Shown one piece after another: positions 15,131 to 21,565 of a stretch of 21,565 bases of DNA. Source of the stretch: Lutibacter sp. (GTDB lineage: Bacteria > Bacteroidota > Bacteroidia > Flavobacteriales > Flavobacteriaceae). The position numbers and the translations under genes were made by a program. The notes beneath the pieces were generated by a model. That model saw nothing but the letters and a program-made list of their open reading frames with translations, was not told the origin of the DNA and searched no databases. Numbering within the stretch: position 1 is the stretch's first letter; each line of letters opens with the position of its first letter. The DNA is taken from positions 1 to 21,565 of the forward strand of contig SDWL01000007.1 in assembly GCA_004195315.1 (NCBI GenBank). The letters are read 5' to 3'.

Positions 15131-16477
15131 CTAAAGTGTTTTTGAATTAATAACTTTTGTTTTATTAAATTCAGCTATGTCTATACTAAAAAGGCCTTTT
15201 GATGGAAAAAGAGAGTAACTATTTTTTCTAAAACCTCCCAACATATATAATGTGTTATTAGAGTAATACAATTCAGAAGCTTCCAAAGGTAAATCTATTA
15301 AATACTCATTTAATTCTTTAGTAAGAACGTTGTATGTGCTTATTTTCTCATCATTAAAAAAATAGATCATATGATCTTTATGTGTAATTGCAGGTTTACT
15401 TATTCCATAAAAAAGATTTCCTTCTTTTTTCCATTTTTGAGTTGTTAAATCAAAAGTTTCTAGAGAAGATAATGGTTTGTTATTATAACCACCTATTAAA
15501 TAAATTTTATCCTCTATTAAAATACCTTTTACTTCTTTTGCAATAGGCATATTCCCTAATTGATACCAATTCCCAGTTTTAATATCATACAAATGGACTT
15601 TATTAGAATACTCTTTAAACCCATTATTTTTTAATTTTAGAGATCCGCCCATTAAAATCATACTATCATTATAGGTAAATGAAGCAAAATCTACAGCTTG
15701 GTGCGGATTTGTATTGTCAATAATTACAGTGTCCTTAATTACATCAAAAACTTCTATTTTATCATCTAAATATTCAAATTTACCATTTGCTGAAATATTT
15801 TTACCTCCTACCACATATATTTTATTATTGTAAAAATTTAAATTGTGATATGCTCTTTTTTTAAATTTTGATTTTGATTTTATCCAACTATCATTTTTTA
15901 TGTCATACGTTTGTAAATCACCATTATAACTTACTTTCTTAGAGTTATGTATTACTCCTTGAAGAAGTTTTTGAAAAGCCCTATCTGGGTCATATTCTAA
16001 TACTTTTCTAAATTCATTATTTGAAAAAGAAATATCTCCACCAACAACATAAATTTTATCATCTATTAATATTGAGCCAAAAGAATGCACTCCATTTTTC
16101 ATAGATGAAAGTTTTTTATAAGAAATACTTTGTTTTAGATTTCTCTTTTCAGAAATTTTCACTTCTTCCAATTTTTTTAAATCAATTATTAATTGAACTG
16201 TGTATTCTTTTTTCTTTTGCACATAGGGAATTTCTAACTCTTTATAAGCTATATGTGAGAAACTAATAACATCATTTTTCACAATCTCATAAGGAAATTT
16301 TAAGTAGTAATTTCCTTTTTCATTGGTTATAGCTCCTCTATTTATTCCTTCCATATACACATTAACACCTTCAATAGGTTTATTGGTATTGGCATCTACT
16401 ACTTTTCCTTCAATATATTGTGAAAAAGATAAAAATGATGAAAGCGTAAAGATTAAAAACAGTGTCGTTTTTTTCAT
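15131..16477 (-). CDS. Secreted kelch-repeat beta-propeller protein with N-terminal carboxypeptidase-regulatory-like domain
   Basis: The 448-residue protein has a cleavable signal peptide (cut after SFLSFSQ, about residue 20). A CarboxypepD-regulatory-like Ig-fold domain follows at about 21-97 (IEGKVVDANTNKPIEGVNVY, then TNEKGNYYLKFP), of the type found at the start of TonB-dependent receptors. From about 130 there are kelch-type blades with paired glycines at 146-147, 224-225, 277-278, 329-330 and 414-415, plus a degenerate blade near 370, consistent with a six-bladed propeller. No TonB plug, barrel or T9SS C-terminal sorting domain is visible, so it probably stays in the periplasm or at the outer membrane. 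Propellers of this kind bind proteins or glycans. The function is unknown. It stands alone, divergent from asd. Confidence 0.8.
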   Translation of the reverse strand: MKKTTLFLIFTLSSFLSFSQYIEGKVVDANTNKPIEGVNVYMEGINRGAITNEKGNYYLKFPYEIVKNDVISFSHIAYKELEIPYVQKKKEYTVQLIIDLKKLEEVKISEKRNLKQSISYKKLSSMKNGVHSFGSILIDDKIYVVGGDISFSNNEFRKVLEYDPDRAFQKLLQGVIHNSKKVSYNGDLQTYDIKNDSWIKSKSKFKKRAYHNLNFYNNKIYVVGGKNISANGKFEYLDDKIEVFDVIKDTVIIDNTNPHQAVDFASFTYNDSMILMGGSLKLKNNGFKEYSNKVHLYDIKTGNWYQLGNMPIAKEVKGILIEDKIYLIGGYNNKPLSSLETFDLTTQKWKKEGNLFYGISKPAITHKDHMIYFFNDEKISTYNVLTKELNEYLIDLPLEASELYYSNNTLYMLGGFRKNSYSLFPSKGLFSIDIAEFNKTKVINSKTL

Positions 16478-16648
16478 AATTAGTTTTTATAATTGCATCA
16501 AAAATTATACCTATTTAAACAAGTATCTGTTTCTCATTAAATTAGTTAACAGCTTCTTCCAAAATAGTATTTTTTAAAATAAATTTTAACAAAAAAATAT
16601 TTATGTGTTAATTTTCAATTAATTACTGCTTCTATTGCATTTTTTTGT

Positions 16649-16656
16649 GAAATTTG
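16649..16656 (+). promoter_or_regulatory. Possible -7 element upstream of asd
   Basis: GAAATTTG matches TAnnTTTG at all but the first position and sits 31 bases before the asd start codon. The 210-base divergent region between the kelch gene and asd is AT-rich and holds no other clear motif. Weak prediction. Confidence 0.25.
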
Positions 16657-16687
16657 CATAAGTAATAAACTTATAAAATAATAAAAG

Positions 16688-17677
16688 ATGAAAGTAGCAG
16701 TTGTAGGCGCAACCGGAATGGTAGGAAATGTGATGTTGAAAGTTTTAGAAGAACGAAATTTTCCGCTTACTGAATTAATTCTTGTGGCTTCTGAAAGATC
16801 GGTTGGTAAACAAATTTCCTATAAAGGAACAAATTATACGGTTATTGGTTTGCAAGATGCTGTTGATTTAAAACCTGAGATTGCTTTATTTTCAGCAGGA
16901 GGAACTACATCTGAAATTTGGGCTCCTAAATTTGCTGAAGTTGGAACAACAGTAATAGACAATTCTTCAGCTTGGAGAATGGATCCTACTAAAAAATTGG
17001 TAGTGCCTGAAATTAATGGAAATGTACTTACTAAAGAAGATAAAATTATAGCAAATCCTAATTGTTCAACCATACAATTGGTAATGGCTTTAGCGCCTTT
17101 GCATAAAAAATATACTATGAAACGTGTGGTTATTTCTACATATCAATCAGTTTCAGGAACAGGTATAAAAGCTGTTCAACAATTAGAAAATGAAACTAAT
17201 GGAATTAAAGGTGAAATGGCGTATCATTATCCAATAAACAGAAATGCAATACCACATTGTGATGTATTTTTAGATAACGGATACACAAAAGAAGAAATGA
17301 AATTAGTGAAAGAACCTAAGAAAATATTAGGAGATGACTCTTTTTCTGTAACTGCAACTGCGGTTCGTATTCCAACATCTGGTGGACACTCTGAAGCTGT
17401 AAATGTTCAGTTTGAAAATGATTATGATTTAGGTGATGTTCGTAAATTATTAAGTCAAACACCTGGTGTTATTGTGCAAGATAATTTAGATACAAATACA
17501 TATCCAATGCCAATATATGCACATAATAAAGATGAAGTTTTTGTTGGAAGAATTCGTAGAGATGAATCTCAACCAAACACTTTAAATATGTGGATTGTTG
17601 CTGATAACTTACGTAAAGGAGCTGCAACTAACACTATACAAATTGGAGAATATTTAATTGAAAACGGATTGGTTTAA
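16688..17677 (+). CDS. asd: Aspartate-semialdehyde dehydrogenase
   Basis: The 329-residue NADP-dependent enzyme reduces aspartyl phosphate to aspartate semialdehyde, the branch point to lysine, diaminopimelate, threonine and methionine. The N-terminal nucleotide-binding loop GATGMVG is at 7-13. The active-site Cys126 lies in NPNCSTIQ. The substrate-binding and catalytic C-terminal residues include Arg227 (AVRIP) and His234 in SGGHSEAV. Length and motifs are complete. It is transcribed alone, divergently from the kelch gene, and ends at a strong intrinsic terminator. It supplies diaminopimelate for the peptidoglycan made by PBP1A, but this is general metabolism, not evidence of co-regulation. 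Confidence 0.96.
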   Translation: MKVAVVGATGMVGNVMLKVLEERNFPLTELILVASERSVGKQISYKGTNYTVIGLQDAVDLKPEIALFSAGGTTSEIWAPKFAEVGTTVIDNSSAWRMDPTKKLVVPEINGNVLTKEDKIIANPNCSTIQLVMALAPLHKKYTMKRVVISTYQSVSGTGIKAVQQLENETNGIKGEMAYHYPINRNAIPHCDVFLDNGYTKEEMKLVKEPKKILGDDSFSVTATAVRIPTSGGHSEAVNVQFENDYDLGDVRKLLSQTPGVIVQDNLDTNTYPMPIYAHNKDEVFVGRIRRDESQPNTLNMWIVADNLRKGAATNTIQIGEYLIENGLV

Positions 17678-17714
17678 GCTAAAAATTAAGCTTTTTGTAT
17701 ATTATAATTTATTT

Positions 17715-17760
17715 TTAATCTGTCTGAAAAGTGAAATTTTCAGACAGATTAATTTTTTTT
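17715..17760 (+). terminator. Intrinsic terminator downstream of asd
   Basis: A perfect 16-bp stem (17715-17730 with 17737-17752; core AATCTGTCTGAAAA) encloses a 6-base loop and is followed by eight T (17753-17760). On the other strand no T-run follows, so it ends asd transcription rather than the convergent AsmA gene. Confidence 0.9.
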
Positions 17761-17781
17761 AGTTAGGAGTAAAATGATTTC

Positions 17782-20391
17782 TTATTGTTTTTTCTTTTTT
17801 TTAAACAAATTAATCAGGGTATTTTTAAGACTATCTTTCACTTGGTTTATTGGAGTTTTTGGAGTACTATCATTCTTCGTTGTATCTGTAGAAATTTTAT
17901 TTATTGCGCCTGAAGATTTAGTGTTTCCCAAAAACTTAGTTAAAGCATCTGTTCCTTGATTGATTAGTTTGCCTTTTTGCATTTGAAGCAATTGCGATGC
18001 AATGTTAGTTGAAACTTGTTTTATATCAGTTGAAATTACCGGATTTGTGAAGTTGCCAGATAAAACAGCATTAACAGGAATATTTTCAAGTTCAGAAGCG
18101 TCAGAAGGTGTTAATTTAGCTAATAAACTATTAACTTCAGTCCCAAAATATTTTGCAGGAATATCAAACTTTATAGTATAGTTCATACTTTGGTCAAAAC
18201 CATGTGAACCATCAATTTCCATAGCAATATCCTGATATTTTAATGAAAAAGGCTTTACTTCTACTTGACCATTTTTAAAAGCCAATAGCATTTTTATATC
18301 ATCTAAATTTAATTTTTCAACGTCTATAAATTTTACATTTGAACTCAAAGTAGAAAGCAATTGTGAATTTGTTGGGTTTATTTTAGTATTCAATAATTCA
18401 CCTATCAAATTACCTGAAATAGTTTTAAGATCTGGGGTCATATTATTCGTTAAATCCCCAGATAAATTTATAGTAGAATTTAGCTTTCCATTAATTGTAT
18501 TAGCAATTGGAGCAATTGATTTTAACATATCTAATTGTGAAAATGACTCAGCAATATTCACTTCATTTAGTCCTAAATCCATATTAAATTTAGGTGTACT
18601 TTCTTTTGTTGATACTGTTCCATTTAAACCAATTTTTCCTCCAAAAACATTCATTTTTAAATTCTTCACTAAAACACTTTCATTTTTAATAATTAGATTT
18701 CCTGAAACCTCTTTCAAATTCAAATTATCATAAATTACCGTGGTTGCTTTGGCAGAAAAAGTACAATCTAAAAAAGATGGTATTTTTATTTCTTCGGAAG
18801 TTTTTTGACTGATAGTATCAGTTGTTGAAGTTGTCATAAAATCAGTTACAACAAATTTATTTGACGTTAGGTTAAAATTCCCCTTCAAAACTTGATTTTT
18901 AAAGATAAAACCATAAAAATTATCTAAAGTACCCGAAACCTGAAGATCTGAACTGCCAGTTTCAGCATTTAATTTATTTAAACGAATTTGCGTTGGTTTA
19001 AAAGCTATAGCGGCTTCATTAATCTTAAACGAATTTGCCATTTCTGGTCCTTCATAATTAAAATCTGTTAAACTAATATTTCCAGAATTTTGAATATTTT
19101 GATATTGACCTTTTTCTAAGGAATTCATATCAAAACTAGTAACTACATCCGCTTTTAAAATACCAGTTAATGGGTTTTCTAATTTTATTGGATATGCTTT
19201 GGTAACATTTACTAAATTTATAATTCCTTTAAGCTCTGCATTTATTAAGGCATTTTCTGTAATGTTTTTAATAGTTGCTTTGGCATTAAATACATCTTGA
19301 TCAATAGTAAATGATAATTTATCTAAGTTTACATACGTATCGTTCAAGGTTCCTGTATTGTTTACAATATGCGTATCTATATTAATATTTTGAACTGATT
19401 TAGGTAAATTAGGATATTGAAATGATGCGTTATTTGAGACAATTTCAACGTTAAATGTTGGTATAGTAGTTTCTGATAATGTGCCTTTTACGATTCCATT
19501 TACAGTAAAATCACCAGATGTTTTCACTTGATTTAAATTTCCTGAATGTGACTCTGGAATCATGCCTAGAAAATTTTTGAATGAAGAAGTTGGTGTGTTA
19601 AATTTCAAATCATATTTCTGCCCTTTATCCTCCATTTGAATAAATCCATCAAACTCTAATGGAAGCTGATTTATTAACGCCTTATTTTCTTTAAAACTAT
19701 ATGTAGAATTTTCTAAATCTAAACCCAAGACTGCATCTAGTGATAATGCCATGTTTTTTATGTAGGACTTATTATCCATAGAAAATGAGAGATTTGCTGT
19801 AGTTTCAGTCGTTAAATCAAGTAATTTATTTTTAAAATCGCCTCTTCCATCATGATATATACTATCTAATACAAGTGCCATATTAGAACCTTCATCTGTA
19901 TAAGTAAATTTTAGATTTTCAATATTATAATTTTGAAAATTAATGGCAAGCGTATTTTTTTCAGAATCCTTAATTTCTTCGTTATTTTTTAAAGCAATAT
20001 CATAATTTCCTAATCCTTCTTTGTTAAAAATAATATTTAAAATTGCATTTTTACTACTAAAACTTTCAATATTAATTGAATTTCCTTCGTCTTTAAAAAG
20101 TTCTTTAATACTCATTTTAAGTACAAAGCTATTCGCATAAAATAAGGTGTCATTTTCAAATGAAGCCTTATTTACAATACTTAAATCAGAAATGATAATA
20201 CTAGCTTTTGGAAAATTTTTAAGTAAACTTAAATCAACTTCATTAAAAGCGAGTACTGCATCAACGTTTTTATTCATAGTTTTTAAAACTGATGCTTTAA
20301 TTTTGTCTTTAAATAACAAAGGAGCAATCGCTAAAACAATGATAGAAACTAACATAAAAATTCCCAATCCTTTTACAATTTTTTTCAACAT
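17782..20391 (-). CDS. AsmA-family inner-membrane-anchored periplasmic protein
   Basis: The 869-residue protein has one N-terminal membrane anchor (about 5-25) and a very long periplasmic part that begins with the AsmA-type pattern (FNEVDLSLLKNFPKASIIIS, then DLSIVN). The rest is rich in repeated beta-strand units and the C-terminal half resembles the AsmA-like C-terminal region (MNVFGGKIGLNGTVSTKEST; GQVEVKPFSLKYQDIAMEI; YTIKFDIPAKYFG). It ends in a Ser/Thr/Lys-rich segment and a basic KKKKKQ tail. AsmA-like proteins are related to VPS13-type bridges and are implicated in phospholipid movement and outer-membrane integrity. That is family knowledge; no substrate can be read here. It is transcribed alone, with a likely -7 element at 20481-20488. 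Confidence 0.85.
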   Translation of the reverse strand: MLKKIVKGLGIFMLVSIIVLAIAPLLFKDKIKASVLKTMNKNVDAVLAFNEVDLSLLKNFPKASIIISDLSIVNKASFENDTLFYANSFVLKMSIKELFKDEGNSINIESFSSKNAILNIIFNKEGLGNYDIALKNNEEIKDSEKNTLAINFQNYNIENLKFTYTDEGSNMALVLDSIYHDGRGDFKNKLLDLTTETTANLSFSMDNKSYIKNMALSLDAVLGLDLENSTYSFKENKALINQLPLEFDGFIQMEDKGQKYDLKFNTPTSSFKNFLGMIPESHSGNLNQVKTSGDFTVNGIVKGTLSETTIPTFNVEIVSNNASFQYPNLPKSVQNINIDTHIVNNTGTLNDTYVNLDKLSFTIDQDVFNAKATIKNITENALINAELKGIINLVNVTKAYPIKLENPLTGILKADVVTSFDMNSLEKGQYQNIQNSGNISLTDFNYEGPEMANSFKINEAAIAFKPTQIRLNKLNAETGSSDLQVSGTLDNFYGFIFKNQVLKGNFNLTSNKFVVTDFMTTSTTDTISQKTSEEIKIPSFLDCTFSAKATTVIYDNLNLKEVSGNLIIKNESVLVKNLKMNVFGGKIGLNGTVSTKESTPKFNMDLGLNEVNIAESFSQLDMLKSIAPIANTINGKLNSTINLSGDLTNNMTPDLKTISGNLIGELLNTKINPTNSQLLSTLSSNVKFIDVEKLNLDDIKMLLAFKNGQVEVKPFSLKYQDIAMEIDGSHGFDQSMNYTIKFDIPAKYFGTEVNSLLAKLTPSDASELENIPVNAVLSGNFTNPVISTDIKQVSTNIASQLLQMQKGKLINQGTDALTKFLGNTKSSGAINKISTDTTKNDSTPKTPINQVKDSLKNTLINLFKKKKKQ

Positions 20392-20480
20392 AACATTTGT
20401 TTTTTTATATTCGTTTTTCCCTATTTAGTTAACTATTAGTACATTATAAAACAACTCAAGGCCGATACGTAGAGCTTTCC

Positions 20481-20488
20481 CAAAATTA
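20481..20488 (-). promoter_or_regulatory. -7 promoter element for the AsmA-family gene
   Basis: On the minus strand this reads TAATTTTG, an exact TAnnTTTG match, 89 bases before the AsmA-family start codon. No well-placed TTG -33 element was seen. Predicted only. Confidence 0.35.
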
Positions 20489-20565
20489 CTATAAAATAGT
20501 ATTAGTAAAACGTTAAATTCTTGAAATAAAACAAGTGCTTTTAATTAGTTAAAATGATTTTTAAC

Positions 20566-20595
20566 AAAAAAAGCCGCACAATGTGCGACTTTTTT
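20566..20595 (-). terminator. Intrinsic terminator downstream of thioredoxin
   Basis: Read on the minus strand, just after the thioredoxin stop codon, this is an A-tract, a GC-rich stem (GUCGCAC with GUGCGGC) and a U-tract. One stem position is a G-U pair in minus-strand RNA but a C-A mismatch in plus-strand RNA, so the hairpin is tuned to the thioredoxin transcript. Confidence 0.88.
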
Positions 20596-20609
20596 GAGGT
20601 TTATTAGGA

Positions 20610-20969
20610 TTATTTTGATGCTTTTAAAACGTCTCCAATAATTTGTTCTAATTGATGTTTAGGAAGTGCTCCTTGTGACATTTGAGGTTCTCCTTCTTTT
20701 GGTACAAATAACATAGAAGGAATACTTCTAATACCAAATGCAGCAGCTAATTCTTGCTCAACTTCAGTATCTACTTTAAAAATATTAATTTTCCCTTCAT
20801 ATTCATTGCTTAACTCTTCTAAAACTGGAGCAACTGCTTTACACGGTCCGCACCAATCTGCATAAAAATCAATAATACAAGGTAAATCACCTTCAAACTT
20901 CCACTCTTTATTTTTTTCGAAATTAAATACCTTTTCTAAAAAGGCCTGTTTTGATAATAATTCAGTCAT
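20610..20969 (-). CDS. trxA: Thioredoxin-family protein
   Basis: The 119-residue protein has the classic active site DWCGPCK with Cys40 and Cys43, and the conserved cis-proline Pro84 in RSIPSMLF. It lacks a signal peptide, so it acts in the cytoplasm as a general disulfide reductase. The N-terminus is about ten residues longer than E. coli thioredoxin (EKNKEWKFEGDLPCIIDF) and includes an extra Cys31 before the active site, a variation common in Bacteroidota thioredoxins. It is a single-gene unit, followed by its own terminator and divergent from the DoxX gene. The genome may encode several thioredoxins, so the trxA symbol is a best guess. Confidence 0.9.
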   Translation of the reverse strand: MTELLSKQAFLEKVFNFEKNKEWKFEGDLPCIIDFYADWCGPCKAVAPVLEELSNEYEGKINIFKVDTEVEQELAAAFGIRSIPSMLFVPKEGEPQMSQGALPKHQLEQIIGDVLKASK

Positions 20970-21078
20970 TCTTTTAAAATTTATTTTTAATAATAAAGCA
21001 ATTTCAATGCCACTTTATTTGACGACAAATTGACATAAAAACTTACAATATTAGAGTAACTTAGGTTACATCTGTAAA

Positions 21079-21086
21079 TAAATTTG
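21079..21086 (+). promoter_or_regulatory. -7 promoter element for the DoxX-family gene
   Basis: TAAATTTG is an exact TAnnTTTG match 48 bases before the DoxX-family start codon. The expected TTG -33 element is not clearly present at normal spacing. Predicted only. Confidence 0.45.
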
Positions 21087-21134
21087 TACTTTAACAACTT
21101 AATTAACTAATTATAAACTAAAACTTTAATTATT

Positions 21135-21506
21135 ATGAATTCAAAATTAACCATGGCGCTTAGATTACTTTTAGGATTAATTTTATTAGTATTTGGTCTT
21201 AACAAGTTCTTTCACTTTCTTTCAATGCCACCAATGGAAGGTCCTCCTGCTGATTTTATGGAAGCACTAGGAAAAACAGGGTATATGTTCCCACTTATTG
21301 CTTTTACAGAAATTGTAGCCGGAGCTTTATTAATAATTAATAAATGGAAAGGATTAGCATTAATATTTGCTGCAATAATTTCAGTAAATATTATTTTATT
21401 TCATTTAGCATTAGCTCCTGAAGGAATTGCTCTTGGGGCTGTAGTGGCAATTCTTAGTATTGTATTAATGTACGCAAATTGGAAAAAGTTTAAAACACTG
21501 TTTTAA
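21135..21506 (+). CDS. DoxX-family small integral membrane protein
   Basis: The 123-residue protein is mostly membrane, with four predicted spans: about 7-28, 50-68, 72-92 and 97-115. The first carries LRLLLGLILLVFGLNKFFHF, the typical DoxX start, and the second pairs a charged TEI with AGALLI as in the family. A short loop (PPMEGPPADFMEALGKTGY) separates spans one and two. DoxX-like proteins sit in the inner membrane; members have been linked to redox balance or small-molecule oxidation, but the function here is unknown. The gene is complete and ends 40 bases before the adapter at the contig end. It is divergent from thioredoxin, which is suggestive of a redox theme but not proof. Confidence 0.85.
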   Translation: MNSKLTMALRLLLGLILLVFGLNKFFHFLSMPPMEGPPADFMEALGKTGYMFPLIAFTEIVAGALLIINKWKGLALIFAAIISVNIILFHLALAPEGIALGAVVAILSIVLMYANWKKFKTLF

Positions 21507-21546
21507 ACTCCTAAATATATCTTAAATTAAAAGGCATACTCAATTG

Positions 21547-21565
21547 CTGTCTCTTATACACATCT
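21547..21565 (+). other. Tn5 mosaic-end / Nextera adapter sequence (library artefact)
   Basis: The final 19 bases, CTGTCTCTTATACACATCT, are exactly the Tn5 transposase mosaic end used in tagmentation libraries. They sit flush with the end of the contig, as untrimmed adapter would. They should not be read as a natural transposon or a biological sequence of this genome. Confidence 0.95.

Noticed and set aside
21547..21565. A natural Tn5-like transposon end
   Set aside because: No transposase or target duplication, and the sequence stops exactly at the contig edge; the adapter explanation is simpler.

Overview
The window reads as a chromosomal contig end from a low-GC member of the Bacteroidota, most probably a flavobacterium. 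The evidence is a gldH gliding-motility lipoprotein gene, several lipoproteins with Bacteroidota-style lipoboxes, a DUF4837 protein, an ECF sigma gene overlapped by a gene for a membrane/beta-barrel protein, and TAnnTTTG promoter elements typical of this phylum in place of E. coli-type -10 boxes. Most of the DNA is ordinary housekeeping and cell-envelope content. No CRISPR array, prophage, intact mobile element, rRNA or tRNA gene was found.

Layout. (1) 48-3250, plus strand: a two-domain FKBP-type lipoprotein, then a regulatory leader (promoter 1110-1141 and a perfect 17-bp inverted repeat at 1169-1205), then an ECF sigma factor whose 3' end overlaps a gene for a single-span membrane protein ending in a predicted beta-barrel. 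(2) 3251-3572: a gene-poor stretch with at most a short decayed coding remnant. (3) 3573-13446, minus strand: nine closely packed genes, transcribed ricT - gldH - pbp1A - CoA-transferase A - CoA-transferase B - exonuclease III - OmpA-type lipoprotein - mltD - DUF4837 lipoprotein. Several overlap or are separated by only a few bases. (4) 13560-15044, minus: a U32-family iron-sulfur protein immediately followed by a small ferredoxin. (5) 15131-16477, minus: a secreted kelch-propeller protein. (6) 16688-17677, plus: aspartate-semialdehyde dehydrogenase with a strong terminator. (7) 17782-20391, minus: a large AsmA-family protein. (8) 20610-20969, minus: thioredoxin with its own terminator. (9) 21135-21506, plus: a DoxX-family membrane protein.

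How the genes fit together. The nine-gene block is dominated by envelope construction: a bifunctional peptidoglycan synthase (PBP1A), a lytic transglycosylase (MltD), a peptidoglycan-binding OmpA-type lipoprotein, a gliding lipoprotein (GldH) and a lipoprotein of unknown role (DUF4837). The CoA transferase, DNA-repair exonuclease and RicT genes appear to be passengers in the same transcriptional run. The sigma/membrane-barrel pair looks like an envelope-sensing regulatory module and is the most interesting candidate system here. The U32-ferredoxin pair suggests an electron donor dedicated to an RNA hydroxylation enzyme.

Quality note. The last 19 bases (21547-21565) are exactly the Tn5 mosaic-end/Nextera adapter sequence, so the contig end is a library artefact and should be trimmed.
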